Shown here: in pieces, positions 6,953 through 15,753 of the stretch
Numbering within the stretch: position 1 is the first letter of the stretch
Layout: every line of letters starts with the position of its first letter
Origin: Porticoccaceae bacterium
GTDB taxonomy: Bacteria; Pseudomonadota; Gammaproteobacteria; Pseudomonadales; Porticoccaceae
Length of the DNA: 64,000 nucleotides
Reading direction: 5' to 3'
NCBI GenBank assembly: GCA_026005035.1
Contig: BPKH01000008.1
Span: forward strand, 1 to 64,000
The notes under the pieces: model-generated
Seen by the model: the letters and a program-made list of their open reading frames with translations, nothing else
Told to the model about the DNA's origin: nothing
Database searches by the model: none
Made by a program: the position numbers and the translations under genes

Positions 6953-8553
6953 GGTGCGACCCCCTCTCCGGGCCGACCGCTATTTTCCCCGCCGGGTGGT
7001 CCCGCGCCAAGGCGTCTCGCGGTCTCCGCCCACTGGAAGGGCGGCGACCGGGGTGTCGCCCGCGCCACCTGGAAGATCCACACGGCGCGCCCTTCGGGGT
7101 TGGCGAAGCGGGCGAGCACCTGCCCTCGGGCGCGGGCCACCTCGGCGGCGAGGCGCGTCGCGCCCGCAGCGTCGCGGGTGCGCACCGCGTAGAAGTACCC
7201 CGGCAACCAACACAGGGCCCAGGTGTCCGGCGTGGGGCGATGTTCGGGATAGCGGGCGGCGAGGAGCTGATCCAGGTCGCTCTTGCCGCCAAAGTAGCCC
7301 AGGTAGGGCTCGTCGGTGAGGAGCCGCCGCGGCGGGATGGCGTCGTTGGCGGCGATCCAGGAGGCCGCCTGTCGCAAGTAGACCTTGTCCCCCTGGGGCC
7401 AGAGGCCGGCCGCGGCGTTGACCGCCAACGCCGCAAGGAGCAACGCCCGCGCCGCGCCCCCCCGCCGCCACCAGGCGGCCAGGGATGGAGCGAGGGGCGC
7501 GAGGAGGAGGAGGGCGAGGGGCAGGCAGTAGCGGTCCATGTTGAACCCGGCGAAGAGCGTGAAGCCCGCCAGATAGGCGGCGGCGATCGCCGCGTACCCG
7601 TACAGGAGGCCCCTCTCCCGCGGAGGGACCGGCACGCCCCGCCGCAGGTGGAAAAGCCAGGCGGCCGCCCAGGGGAGGGTCAGCGCCTGGATCGCATTGC
7701 CCGCCGTCACCAGCAGGACCGCCAGGAGGAGCACGGCGGGGGCGTAGTCTCGGGCGTAGGGGGCGAACAGTTCGCGGCCCAGGAACTCGGCAAGGCGCTG
7801 CAACCGCTCGCCCAGCTCCGCGGCGCCGCCGGCCAGGGCGGCCGCGAGTTGGGCGGGCTTGGCCTCGGCCTCGGCCAACCCCCACCCGCCCAGGGCCAAA
7901 AGTCCCAGGCCCGCGGGGAGCGCCAGGGTGAGGGCCGGGGCACCCCCGCTGCCCGGCGCGTCGGGACGGCGGCGGAGGAGCAGCCAGGGGGACAGGAGGG
8001 CGAAGGCCAGCGCCTCCACGCGGAAGAGGGACCCCGCGGCCAGTGCCGCGGCCCAACCCGCCGCATGGCGCAGCCGTCCGCTGGTCGCGAACCGGCACTG
8101 GGCGCTCAAGGCCAGCAACAGACAGGCGGCGAATCCCGGGTCGCGGAGGATCTTGGCGCGAAAGTCGTTGAGCAGCGGATGGCTCAGGACGAGGAGCAGC
8201 GCCCACCAGGAGACCGCCGCGCGGTCCCCGCCGAGGAGGCGCGCGGTGCGGCAGAAGGCGACGGCGAGGAGCAGCAGAGAGAGGTTTTCCAGCAAGAGTC
8301 CCGCCGCCGGCAGAGGCAGACCGGTGAGGCGGTGGAGCCAGGCGATGGCCACCGAGAGAAAGGGCCAGCCGTAGGTGGCGAGCGCGGCGTCGAAGCCACC
8401 TGCCAGGTAGCGCTCGGCGCCGATCAGATAGAGTACGGCGTCGTCGTTGAGCACCGGCGCGCTGGCGAGGCGCCAACTGGACAGGACCAGGCTGCCGACC
8501 AGCAGGGTCGTCCACCACAGGGCCCCTGCGCTTGGTCGCGGGAAAGAGGGCAT
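6937..8553 (-). CDS. Polytopic membrane protein, probable GT-C/GT39-like glycosyltransferase
   Basis: About 538 residues with roughly ten hydrophobic segments after a short cytoplasmic start (MPSFPRPSAGALWW). The first periplasmic loop contains APVLNDDAVLYLIGAERYLAGG-like sequence. The paired acidic residues after the first helix are where GT-C enzymes such as PMT/ArnT carry a catalytic Asp. The C-terminal 120 residues are soluble. These features suggest a lipid-linked-sugar transferase, but no family-specific motif secures it. It could also be a membrane protein of unknown role. It is transcribed from an extended -10 (TGgTACAAT) divergent from hldE and is overlapped by recN. Confidence 0.65.
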   Translation of the reverse strand: MPSFPRPSAGALWWTTLLVGSLVLSSWRLASAPVLNDDAVLYLIGAERYLAGGFDAALATYGWPFLSVAIAWLHRLTGLPLPAAGLLLENLSLLLLAVAFCRTARLLGGDRAAVSWWALLLVLSHPLLNDFRAKILRDPGFAACLLLALSAQCRFATSGRLRHAAGWAAALAAGSLFRVEALAFALLSPWLLLRRRPDAPGSGGAPALTLALPAGLGLLALGGWGLAEAEAKPAQLAAALAGGAAELGERLQRLAEFLGRELFAPYARDYAPAVLLLAVLLVTAGNAIQALTLPWAAAWLFHLRRGVPVPPRERGLLYGYAAIAAAYLAGFTLFAGFNMDRYCLPLALLLLAPLAPSLAAWWRRGGAARALLLAALAVNAAAGLWPQGDKVYLRQAASWIAANDAIPPRRLLTDEPYLGYFGGKSDLDQLLAARYPEHRPTPDTWALCWLPGYFYAVRTRDAAGATRLAAEVARARGQVLARFANPEGRAVWIFQVARATPRSPPFQWAETARRLGAGPPGGENSGRPGEGVAPCCCP

Positions 8554-8591
8554 CGCCAAGGCAGGCCAGCTCCCGTCGCCCGGAAGGCGGC

Positions 8592-8634
8592 ATTGTACCA
8601 GTCCCCCGGGTCGGCGCCGGGGCCGTGCTAGAAT
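8592..8634. promoter_or_regulatory. Divergent extended -10 promoters for the membrane protein (-) and hldE (+)
   Basis: Minus strand: TGgTACAAT with the hexamer at 8592-8597. Plus strand: TGcTAGAAT with the hexamer at 8629-8634, 28 bp before the hldE start. Neither has a clear -35, consistent with extended -10 recognition. Confidence 0.55.
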
Positions 8635-8662
8635 CGCCGGGCGCCTCCTCTGGGCCGAGTCC

Positions 8663-10138
8663 ATGCCGAGCATGCCCCGCGATCCCGCACCGGCTGCCCC
8701 GGGAACCGAGGCGATCCCCCTGCCCCCCTACGGGGAGGCGCGCCTGGTGGTGGTCGGAGACCTGATGCTCGATCGCTACTGGTACGGCGACTGCGAGCGC
8801 GTTTCCCCCGAGGCGCCGGTGCCGGTGGTGCGGGTGGCCCACCGCGAGGAGCGGTTGGGCGGGGCGGCCAACGTCGCCCTCAACGCCGCCGCGCTGGGCG
8901 CGCAGGTGGTGCTGGTGGGAGCGGTGGGCGCCGACGAGGCTGCCTCCAGCCTGCGGGAGCGGCTCGCCTCGGCCGGCATCGCGGCCGACCTGGTGGAGTC
9001 GGCCACCGTCCCCACCACCACCAAGCTGCGGGTGGTGAGCCGCCACCAGCAGCTCCTGCGCCTCGACTTCGAGCGCCCGGTTCCCGCCGCCACGGCGAAG
9101 GCGGTGGCGAGCCGCGCCGCGGCGCGGCTCGAGGGCGCGGGGGCGCTCGTCCTCTCCGACTACGGCAAAGGTGCGCTGGCGCGCTGCGCGCCGCTCATCG
9201 CCGCGGCTCGAGCCGTCGGCGTCCCCGTCCTGGTGGACCCCAAGGGGCGCGACTTTTCCCGCTACCGCCAGGCGACCCTGATCACGCCCAACCGGCGCGA
9301 GTTCGAGGCCGTGGTCGGCCCCTGCCGCAGCGAGCGCCAGCTCGCCGAGCGGGCCCGGCGACTGGCGGCCAGGCTTGCGTTCGCGGGCGTGCTGGTCACC
9401 CGGGGGGAGGAGGGCATGACCTACGTGCCCGCGGTGGGCGAGCCCCTGCACCTGCCGGCACGGGCGCGGGAGGTGTACGACGTGACCGGCGCCGGCGACA
9501 CCGTGGTGGGGGTGCTGGCTGCGAGCCTGGCCGCCGGTGCGCCCCTGGCCGAGGCCCTCATCCTCGCCAACGAGGCGGCGGGGCTGGTGGTGGCGCGGCT
9601 CGGCACCGCCGCGGTGAGTGCCGCGGAACTCGCCCGCGCCCTGCACGGCGGCTCGCCTCGGCGGGGGGTGGTCAACCGGGAGCAGCTCCTCGCCGAAGTG
9701 GGCGCCGCCCGCTCGCGGGGGGAGCGAATCGTCTTCACCAACGGCTGCTTTGACCTCCTGCACGCCGGCCACGTGGCCTACCTGGAAGAGGCGCGCCGGC
9801 TGGGAGACCGGCTGGTGGTGGCGGTGAACGACGACGCCTCGGTGGCCCGGCTAAAGGGCCCCGGCCGGCCGATCAACCCTCTGGAGCGGCGCATGGCGGT
9901 GCTCGCCGGGCTCGAATCGGTGGACTGGGTGGTTGCCTTCGCCGAGGACACGCCGGAGGCGCTCCTCGCGGCGGTGCGCCCCGACGTCCTGGTCAAGGGG
10001 GGCGATTACCGCGAGGAAGAGGTGGTGGGCCGCGAGCTGGTCCGCTCCTGGGGCGGAGAGGTGCGGGTGTTGGGGCGGGTGGAGGGCTGCTCCACGACCG
10101 CCCTCGTGGAGCGGCTGGGGCGGGGGCCTGCCCGATGA
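8663..10138 (+). CDS. hldE: Bifunctional heptose-7-phosphate kinase/heptose-1-phosphate adenylyltransferase HldE
   Basis: A 491-residue two-domain enzyme making ADP-heptose for the LPS inner core. Residues about 25-330 are a PfkB-type kinase: VVVGDLMLDRYWYG, ERLGGAANVALNAA, SDYGKGAL and the catalytic DVTGAGDTVVG near residue 270. Residues about 350-491 are a nucleotidyltransferase: FTNGCFDLLHAGHVAYLEEA, VAVNDDASV, VLVKGGDY. The length is slightly above E. coli HldE because of an N-terminal Pro/Ala-rich stretch. A second ATG three codons later is also possible. The fused form is the usual gammaproteobacterial arrangement. Confidence 0.96.
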   Translation: MPSMPRDPAPAAPGTEAIPLPPYGEARLVVVGDLMLDRYWYGDCERVSPEAPVPVVRVAHREERLGGAANVALNAAALGAQVVLVGAVGADEAASSLRERLASAGIAADLVESATVPTTTKLRVVSRHQQLLRLDFERPVPAATAKAVASRAAARLEGAGALVLSDYGKGALARCAPLIAAARAVGVPVLVDPKGRDFSRYRQATLITPNRREFEAVVGPCRSERQLAERARRLAARLAFAGVLVTRGEEGMTYVPAVGEPLHLPARAREVYDVTGAGDTVVGVLAASLAAGAPLAEALILANEAAGLVVARLGTAAVSAAELARALHGGSPRRGVVNREQLLAEVGAARSRGERIVFTNGCFDLLHAGHVAYLEEARRLGDRLVVAVNDDASVARLKGPGRPINPLERRMAVLAGLESVDWVVAFAEDTPEALLAAVRPDVLVKGGDYREEEVVGRELVRSWGGEVRVLGRVEGCSTTALVERLGRGPAR

Positions 10139-10144
10139 TTTTGT

Positions 10145-10220
10145 GAACTGGATCGCAGTTCGCGCTTTGCAGGGGACTAAATTTCCTTGAAAATGGAGCG
10201 ACGTTCCCCAAAAAGAACGT
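10145..10220 (+). promoter_or_regulatory. Upstream region of the lipoprotein gene: AT-rich patch and two small inverted repeats
   Basis: Between hldE and the lipoprotein gene lie GAACTG/CAGTTC (10145-10150/10156-10161), an AT-rich patch (10178-10194) with a TTGCAG-N16-GAAAAT promoter-like pair (10167-10172, 10189-10194), and ACGTTC/GAACGT (10201-10206/10215-10220) in the likely 5' leader. Promoter placement is uncertain. Confidence 0.35.
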
Positions 10221-10257
10221 AAGTGAGACCCCTCGTCACCGTGCAAGGAGACACGCC

Positions 10258-10503
10258 ATGAAATCCCTGTTCGTCAAGTCCGGCCTGGCCGGGTTGTCGG
10301 TCGCTCTGCTGCTCGCCGGCGGTTGCGCGAGCAACGCCCGCGTCGACGAAGTGGAAGCCAAGGCGGAAGCGGCCCAGCGCACCGCCGACGCTGCCATGGA
10401 AGCCGCGCGGCGCGCCCAGCAGACCGCCGAGCAGGCGCTGCGCGCTGCCAACGACGCCAACGCCGCCATCAGCCGCCTGTCGGAGACCGTGGGTCGCAAG
10501 TGA
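10258..10503 (+). CDS. Lpp/OprI-like alanine-zipper outer-membrane lipoprotein
   Basis: An 81-residue protein. The signal peptide ends LLLAGGCAS, giving a lipobox with Ala at -3 as in Pseudomonas OprI. The mature 57 residues are a single alanine-rich helix with heptad spacing (AAQRTADAAMEAARRAQQT), as in the trimeric alanine zipper of Lpp. The C-terminus is ...TVGRK; a terminal Lys is what E. coli Lpp uses for covalent attachment to peptidoglycan. AAGGAG precedes the ATG, and a strong terminator follows, as expected for an abundant monocistronic message. The convergent neighbour is an L,D-transpeptidase that could perform the attachment. Confidence 0.85.
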   Translation: MKSLFVKSGLAGLSVALLLAGGCASNARVDEVEAKAEAAQRTADAAMEAARRAQQTAEQALRAANDANAAISRLSETVGRK

Positions 10504-10540
10504 TCCCCCGGGCCTTCGCCCAGGCAGCTCACCGGAACCG

Positions 10541-10572
10541 GAAAGGCCGCCCGCGGGCGGCCTTTCCACTTT
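10541..10572 (+). terminator. Rho-independent terminator of the lipoprotein gene
   Basis: Perfect 11-bp stem GAAAGGCCGCC/GGCGGCCTTTC (10541-10551/10556-10566) with a 4-nt CGCG loop, followed by ACTTTG. It lies between convergent genes and may act on both strands. Confidence 0.85.
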
Positions 10573-10624
10573 GAGACTTCGAGGCGCAGGGCGCAGATGC
10601 TCCGCCGAGAGCCGATGCTTCCCG

Positions 10625-11557
10625 CTACGGCTCCCCGGCCTGCGCAAGGCGCTTCACCAGGCGCAGGGTCACATCCTCGGGGACGCCGTGGCGCAGTTCG
10701 AGGAGCCTGCGCACCTTTTCCCAGTCCACGTCCACCACCAGGTGGGGGCGGCGGGCGAGGGCCTCGCCGATGGCCCGCATGGGGTCGGGCGGAGCGTCGC
10801 CGTGTTCCTCCAGGGGCGGGTGTACCTCCAGGTAGAGCCGCTCGCCCCGCCAGCCGGCCTTCACCGGTTCGTTGACGATGCGCACCGGCGTACCGGGGCG
10901 CACGCTGTGGGCGAACTCCTCGATGTCCGGGCCGTCCAAGCGCACACAGCCGTGGCTGACCCGCATGCCGATGCCGATCTTCTTGTTGGTGCCGTGGATC
11001 AGGTACCCCGGCAACGCCAGCCGCACCGCGTATTTGCCGAGGGGATTGTCGGGCCCCGGCGGGACCACCGCCGGCAGGATGTCGCCCATGGCCGCGTGCT
11101 CGCGGCGGATCGACTCGGGGGGAATCCACGGCGGATCCGGTTGGACGCGGGTCACCCGGGTTTCGGTGACCGGGGTCTGCCATCCCTCGCGCCCGATTCC
11201 CACCGGATAGGTGCGCACTTCCCCGCGCTCGGGCAGAAAGTGGTAGAGGCGGAATTCCGCGAGGTTGAGCACCACCGCTTCGCGATCTTCCGCAGGGAGC
11301 ACGAAGCGGGTCGGGATCACCACCGCCGTGCCCTCCCCCGGCACCCAGGGCAGCACCCCCGGGTTGGCCCAGGTGAGCTCTCGGAAGCCCACCCCGAAGC
11401 GCTTGCCAAGAGAGACGAAGGTGTCCTCGTAGCGGGTGGCGATGGTGACGGCCTTCCCCACCACCTCGTCGCCGGTGAGGGGAAAGGTGAGCGCCCTGCC
11501 GTCGCCGGGCGAGGCGGCGGCGCACAGCCACAGCAGGTGGGCGAGGAGGCGCTTCAC
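10625..11557 (-). CDS. L,D-transpeptidase (ErfK/YbiS/YcfS type) with a LysM-like domain
   Basis: A 310-residue exported enzyme starting at GTG behind GGGAGGAGG. A short signal peptide (MKRLLAHLLWLCAAASPG) is followed by a LysM-like peptidoglycan-binding region (about 36-82, ending in GEGTAVVIP). The YkuD catalytic domain spans about 92-230 with HGTNKKIGIG and SHGCVRL, where Cys204 would be the nucleophile. About 80 extra residues follow. E. coli members with this architecture (ErfK, YcfS, YbiS) anchor the Lpp lipoprotein to peptidoglycan, which fits the convergent Lpp-like gene. It is the last gene of a tolC/FAD/AKR/ldt series and overlaps the AKR stop by 4 nt. Confidence 0.92.
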   Translation of the reverse strand: MKRLLAHLLWLCAAASPGDGRALTFPLTGDEVVGKAVTIATRYEDTFVSLGKRFGVGFRELTWANPGVLPWVPGEGTAVVIPTRFVLPAEDREAVVLNLAEFRLYHFLPERGEVRTYPVGIGREGWQTPVTETRVTRVQPDPPWIPPESIRREHAAMGDILPAVVPPGPDNPLGKYAVRLALPGYLIHGTNKKIGIGMRVSHGCVRLDGPDIEEFAHSVRPGTPVRIVNEPVKAGWRGERLYLEVHPPLEEHGDAPPDPMRAIGEALARRPHLVVDVDWEKVRRLLELRHGVPEDVTLRLVKRLAQAGEP

Positions 11558-12345
11558 GGCCCCTCCTCCCCGGACAGCGCGGCGCCCGCCGCGGCCACCG
11601 CCGCCTCGAGGTGGCGGGGGTCGAGGGTGCCCACCACCAGGCTGCTCACGCCGGGATGGGCGAGGATGCGCCCGAAGGTGGCTCCGATCTGGGGCCCGGC
11701 GACGGCGTGGCCGCTGGCCAGGGGCTTTTTGATGAGCACGCCCCGTCCCAGGGCGAGACAGCGATCCACCACCGGCACCTCCTCTTCGTGAAAGAGATTC
11801 CAGGTGACCATCATACAGTCGCAGCGCTCGGCGGCGGCGAGCCCCCCTGCCACCGTCTTGCTGGAAAATCCGTAGGCCAGCACCTTGCCCTCCCGCTTGA
11901 GATCGGCCAGGGCGTCGAGGGTTCCGAGGGCGAGAATGGCGAGGTCGTCGCCGTCGGAGTGCACCAGCACCAGGTCCAGGCGGTCGGTGGCCAGGCGGCG
12001 CAGCGAGCGCTCCACGCTCCGCCGCACCCCTTCCGGCGAGAAGTCGAAGCGCGAGCGGCCGTCTTCGAACTCCTCGCCCACCTTGGTGCACAGCAGCCAG
12101 CGCTCGCGCCGTCCGGCGAGCAGCCCGCCGAGGCGCTCCTCCGCCGCGCCGTAGGCGGGTGCGGTGTCGAGCAGGTTGACGCCGAGCTCCGCGGCGCGGT
12201 CCAACAGCCGGGCGGCGGCGCGGTCGTCGGGGATGGCGAAGGGGCGCGGGTACTTGAGGCTCTGGTTGCGGCCCAACTTGACGGTGCCGAGGCCCACCAC
12301 GCCCACCGTGAGGCCGGTGCTTCCCAGGGGCCGCCTAGGCAGCAT
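11554..12345 (-). CDS. Aldo/keto reductase
   Basis: A 263-residue NAD(P)H-dependent oxidoreductase of the AKR fold. The start MLPRRPLGSTGLTVGVVGLG is typical of the family. The four catalytic residues are visible in context: Asp and Tyr in LLDTAPAYGAAEERLG, Lys in LLCTKVG, and His in LDLVLVHSDG. The substrate is unknown. It overlaps the upstream FAD oxidoreductase by 11 nt and the downstream L,D-transpeptidase by 4 nt, so expression is coupled. Nothing in the sequence ties it mechanistically to the transpeptidase. Confidence 0.88.
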   Translation of the reverse strand: MLPRRPLGSTGLTVGVVGLGTVKLGRNQSLKYPRPFAIPDDRAAARLLDRAAELGVNLLDTAPAYGAAEERLGGLLAGRRERWLLCTKVGEEFEDGRSRFDFSPEGVRRSVERSLRRLATDRLDLVLVHSDGDDLAILALGTLDALADLKREGKVLAYGFSSKTVAGGLAAAERCDCMMVTWNLFHEEEVPVVDRCLALGRGVLIKKPLASGHAVAGPQIGATFGRILAHPGVSSLVVGTLDPRHLEAAVAAAGAALSGEEGP

Positions 12346-13525
12346 GGCCGAACGCCTCGCGCCAGGGCGGGGTGGACAGGGGGGGTGCGGGCAGGGGCGG
12401 GCGCGGCGAGCGCCGGCCCGAGGGCCGCACATTCCGCTCCCCGAGGAGCGCCTCGACCCGCTCCGCGAGGCGCGGCGCCAGCGCCAACTTGGTGGGCCAG
12501 GCGGCGATGACGTTGCTCGGCCCCTGCACCCAGCAGGCGAAGGCGTCGGCCGGGCGGGCGAGGCCTGGCCTGCGCGGCTCGGCCCGCTCCACCCGCACCG
12601 TGGCGAAGCGCGCCTCCCCGAGGGACAGCCAGGGCATGAGGGCGGCCAGTTCCGCCCGGGCGGCGGCGATCTGCGCTTCCGGCGTGCGCCCCACGCCCGC
12701 CTCGGCCAGGGCGCCTCCCAGGTACCAGACCAGGCTGCCGTCCGGCAGCGGGTGGCTGGTGACCGTCAAGCGGGGGTTGCCGTCGATCCCCACCACGTGG
12801 CCGTGGAAGGATCCCGCCCGGTGGCGGACCATCACCTGGTGGAGGGGGCGCAACTGCGGCTTGGGCCAGCGGGCGCCGGCGGCGGCGAGGAGGGGGCCGT
12901 TGCCGGCGCCGGCGCACAAGACCAATGCCCCGGCCGCAAGGCGCAAAGCCCCCTCAGCGGCGGCGATCACCAGGCGGCAGGCGCCGCTGCCGTCCCGTTC
13001 CAGGTGCAGCTGTTCGGCGCTCGCGTGGAGCAGCCGGTCGGGCCAGAAGCCGGCGAGCACCCGCACCACGCTCTCCACGTCCACCACCGGTTCGGCGAGC
13101 CTGAGCAGGGTGCCCCCGCAGTCCGGGTGGGCGAGGGGCGCGGGGCGCTCGCCGTCGGCAACCGGCGCCAGCCGCCCCCGGCCGGCGGCGAGCGCCGCCA
13201 GGCGGGCGGCCGGGCCGGGGGGAAACCAGAGGCAGTGGGATTCGGCGGCGAGCCGGGCGCCGCGCAGGTCCACCTCGCCCTGGCCGGCCAGGCACCTGCG
13301 CCAGCGCTCGGGCATGCCCCGGAGGGCGCGGGCGGTGCCGCCGAGTCCCAGGGCGTACTTGAGGCCGCCGTGGATGATCCCCTGGCTCGCCAGGGTCTGC
13401 CCTCCCCCCAGGGCGCGCGCTTCCACCAGCACGGCGTCGTACCCGCGCCGCAGGAGGCGATCGAGGGTCCACAGGCCGGCGATCCCGCCGCCCAGGACGA
13501 CGACGTCGTAGTGCAGGGAGATCAC
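12335..13525 (-). CDS. FAD-dependent oxidoreductase (DAO/GlpD-like fold)
   Basis: A protein of about 396 residues with an N-terminal dinucleotide-binding motif VVLGGGIAGLW and a GGGQTLASQGIIHGGLKYA stretch typical of DAO-family flavoproteins such as glycerol-3-phosphate dehydrogenase relatives. A C-terminal FAD-contact region (ACWVQGPSNVIAAWPTKLA) is followed by a Pro/Arg-rich tail. I chose the GTG at 13525, directly before the Rossmann strand. A TTG at 13570 would add 15 residues but overlaps the tolC stop. The substrate is unknown. It is the second gene of the four-gene minus-strand series beginning with tolC. Confidence 0.8.
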   Translation of the reverse strand: MISLHYDVVVLGGGIAGLWTLDRLLRRGYDAVLVEARALGGGQTLASQGIIHGGLKYALGLGGTARALRGMPERWRRCLAGQGEVDLRGARLAAESHCLWFPPGPAARLAALAAGRGRLAPVADGERPAPLAHPDCGGTLLRLAEPVVDVESVVRVLAGFWPDRLLHASAEQLHLERDGSGACRLVIAAAEGALRLAAGALVLCAGAGNGPLLAAAGARWPKPQLRPLHQVMVRHRAGSFHGHVVGIDGNPRLTVTSHPLPDGSLVWYLGGALAEAGVGRTPEAQIAAARAELAALMPWLSLGEARFATVRVERAEPRRPGLARPADAFACWVQGPSNVIAAWPTKLALAPRLAERVEALLGERNVRPSGRRSPRPPLPAPPLSTPPWREAFGHAA

Positions 13526-13566
13526 CGGATCCCGGGGGTGGCGCGGGGACGCCAGTATACCAGGCG

Positions 13567-14997
13567 TCAACCCTCCGGCTTCACCGCCGGCCCGCCCTCC
13601 GGGCGCACCGCTTGGCCGGACTCGAGCCAGCGGTCGAGGGCGTAGAGATCTTCCGGGGAGAGCTGGCCCGCCACCTTCTTGAGCGCCAGGTTCGCCGCCA
13701 CGTAGTCGTAGCGGGCGTTGGCGTAGTCCCGCCGCGCCTGGTGCAGGTTGCGCTCGGCGAAGAGGAGGTCGACGATGTTGCGGGTGCCCACCTCGTAGCC
13801 GGCGCGGGTCGCCTCCAGGGCGCTCTCCGCCGAGGTGATCGCCTGGCGGCGGGCGGCTACCACCGCCGCTTGGGTGGCGAGCTCCTGCCAGGCGGAGCGG
13901 GCCTCGAGGATGGTGTTGCGCAGCGCCAATTCGGCCCGCTCCTCGGCTTCCACGTGCTGGTGGAGCGCCTGGCGCCGCTGGGCGCTGATCAGCCCGCCGC
14001 TGAAGAGGGGCATGGACAGGGTCAGGGCCGCGGCGGTGGTCTCCGAGTCCAGCTTCTCGTCGGCGTCGCGCAGGCTGGTGGTGTTGTCGTCGAAGGTGGC
14101 GTCCTGGTCCACATCCTGCCAGCTGAGGGTGCCGGCGAGGCGCGGCAGGTGCTCGTACTTGCGCGCCTGCGCGTGGTAGCGCGCCGCTTCTTCGCCGAGC
14201 CGGGCGATGCGCAGCTCGAGGTTGTGGGCGGTGGCCAGGGCCACCCAGTCCTCGGCGCTGCCCTCGGGGGGCGGCGTGGGGAAGTCGTCCGCCAGGGGGA
14301 CGAGGGCCTCGTGGCTGCGGCCGGTGAGCACCGCCAGGGCCTCAAAGGCGGTCTTGAGGGCGCCGCGGAAATGGAGCGTGTTGGCGGCGGCGGCGTCGCG
14401 GCTCGCTTGCGCCTCGTGGACGTCGGTGATCGGCACCAGCCCCACCTCGTACCGTTGCCGGGTCTGCTCCAGTTGGCGCGAAAGCGCCTGTTCTTCGGCC
14501 AGGGCCGAGGCCAGGTTGTCGGCCGCACGCAGGACGGCGAAATAGGCATCCGCCACCCGCATCACCAGATCCTGCTGGGCCGCCAGGAGTTCGAGGCGCG
14601 TCCGTTCGGCCACCGTGCGCCCCTGGCGCCAGTCGTACCAGGCGGGCAGGTCGAAGATGGGCTGGCGCAGGGACACCGCGAAGGTGGTGGCGTCGGTCTC
14701 GGTGGAGCGGTCGGTGAAGGAGGGCACCGCAACGCCCCCCAGCACGAAGACGGAAGAGCGGGTGGCGTCGTTGTCCGACTCGGCGTACTCGGCGCTCGCC
14801 GAAATCTGGGGCAGGAGGGCGGCGCGGGCGATGGCGGCGCTCTCCCGGCCGGCGAGCCAAGCGGCGTGGGCCGCCTTGAGGGCGGGGTCGTTGGCCAGGG
14901 CGAGCTCGTAGAGCTCGGCCAGCGTCTCGGCGCCGGCCCACAGGGGCCAGGCGGACAGCCACAGGACGAAAAGCAGGCGGTGACGGAATCCTTTCAT
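13567..14997 (-). CDS. TolC-family outer-membrane efflux channel
   Basis: A 476-residue outer-membrane factor. A signal peptide (MKGFRHRLLFVLWLSAWPLWAGA) is followed by ETLAELYELALANDPALKAA, the usual TolC N-terminal repeat start. Both halves of the internal duplication are seen: QPIFDLPAWYDWRQGR in the first and LSMPLFSGGLISAQRR in the second. It would form the trimeric exit duct for an RND, MFS or ABC pump or a type I secretion system. No pump genes are adjacent, so the partner is unknown. The C-terminus ends in a repeated VRPEGGPAVKPEG. Confidence 0.93.
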   Translation of the reverse strand: MKGFRHRLLFVLWLSAWPLWAGAETLAELYELALANDPALKAAHAAWLAGRESAAIARAALLPQISASAEYAESDNDATRSSVFVLGGVAVPSFTDRSTETDATTFAVSLRQPIFDLPAWYDWRQGRTVAERTRLELLAAQQDLVMRVADAYFAVLRAADNLASALAEEQALSRQLEQTRQRYEVGLVPITDVHEAQASRDAAAANTLHFRGALKTAFEALAVLTGRSHEALVPLADDFPTPPPEGSAEDWVALATAHNLELRIARLGEEAARYHAQARKYEHLPRLAGTLSWQDVDQDATFDDNTTSLRDADEKLDSETTAAALTLSMPLFSGGLISAQRRQALHQHVEAEERAELALRNTILEARSAWQELATQAAVVAARRQAITSAESALEATRAGYEVGTRNIVDLLFAERNLHQARRDYANARYDYVAANLALKKVAGQLSPEDLYALDRWLESGQAVRPEGGPAVKPEG

Positions 14998-15110
14998 CGC
15001 GGGCGCCCGGACGGCGGAGAGGCCCGATGATAACCGATGCGCTCGGCCCCTGCGGCCCTTTTACACCCCTTTGCGGTTGCGGTAAGGTGCCGCGCCGGGA
15101 GAGGTGAGCG

Positions 15111-15728
15111 ATGTTTGGCAAGCCGGGCTACGGTCGCGAAGACGTCGAGGTGCTGGAGCGGCGGCTCGTCTATCAGGGCTTTTTCCGCCTGTTCATCTGC
15201 CGCGTCCGCCACCGCCTGTTCGCCGGAGGCTGGAGTCGGCCTCTGGCGCGGGAGCTGTTCGCCCGCCCTCGAGCCGTCGGCGTCTTGCCCTACGACCCGG
15301 CGGCGGACCGGGTCGCGCTGGTAGAGCAGTTTCGCATCGGCGCCCTGGAGCGGCCCGCCGGCCCTTGGCTCCTGGAACTGGTGGCGGGGCTCGCCGGGCC
15401 GGGCGAGAGCGACGAGGAGGTGGCCCGGCGGGAGCTCGCCGAGGAGGCGGGCCTGGCCGTCGAGCGGCTCGTCCCCATCGCCGAGCTCTACCTGTCGCCG
15501 GGCGGCAGCGACGAGCGCATCGCCCTCTACTGCGGCATCGGGCGCCTTTCCGGTGACGGCACGGTGCACGGCCTGGCGGGCGAGGGGGAGGACATCCGCC
15601 TGCACCTGGTGTCGCGGGAGGCGGCGCTGGCCGCCCTCGATGCCGGCCAGTGCGACAACGCGCCGCTCACCATTGCGTTGCAGTGGCTCGCCCTGCATCA
15701 TCGAGAAATCGTCGAGGGCCGCCGCTAG
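15111..15728 (+). CDS. nudF: ADP-ribose pyrophosphatase (Nudix)
   Basis: A 205-residue hydrolase that cleaves ADP-ribose to AMP and ribose 5-phosphate. The Nudix box is complete: GPGESDEEVARRELAEEAGL, with the REL-x-EE metal-binding core. The flanking LLELVAGL and the downstream YLSPGGSDERIALY match the NudF subgroup. It heads a nudF-yqiB-cpdA-parE order identical to E. coli apart from the missing yqiA. The ATG follows GAGAGGTGAGCG. Confidence 0.94.
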   Translation: MFGKPGYGREDVEVLERRLVYQGFFRLFICRVRHRLFAGGWSRPLARELFARPRAVGVLPYDPAADRVALVEQFRIGALERPAGPWLLELVAGLAGPGESDEEVARRELAEEAGLAVERLVPIAELYLSPGGSDERIALYCGIGRLSGDGTVHGLAGEGEDIRLHLVSREAALAALDAGQCDNAPLTIALQWLALHHREIVEGRR

Positions 15729-15753
15729 GCGGCCGCCAAGGTTGGGAGGCGCC

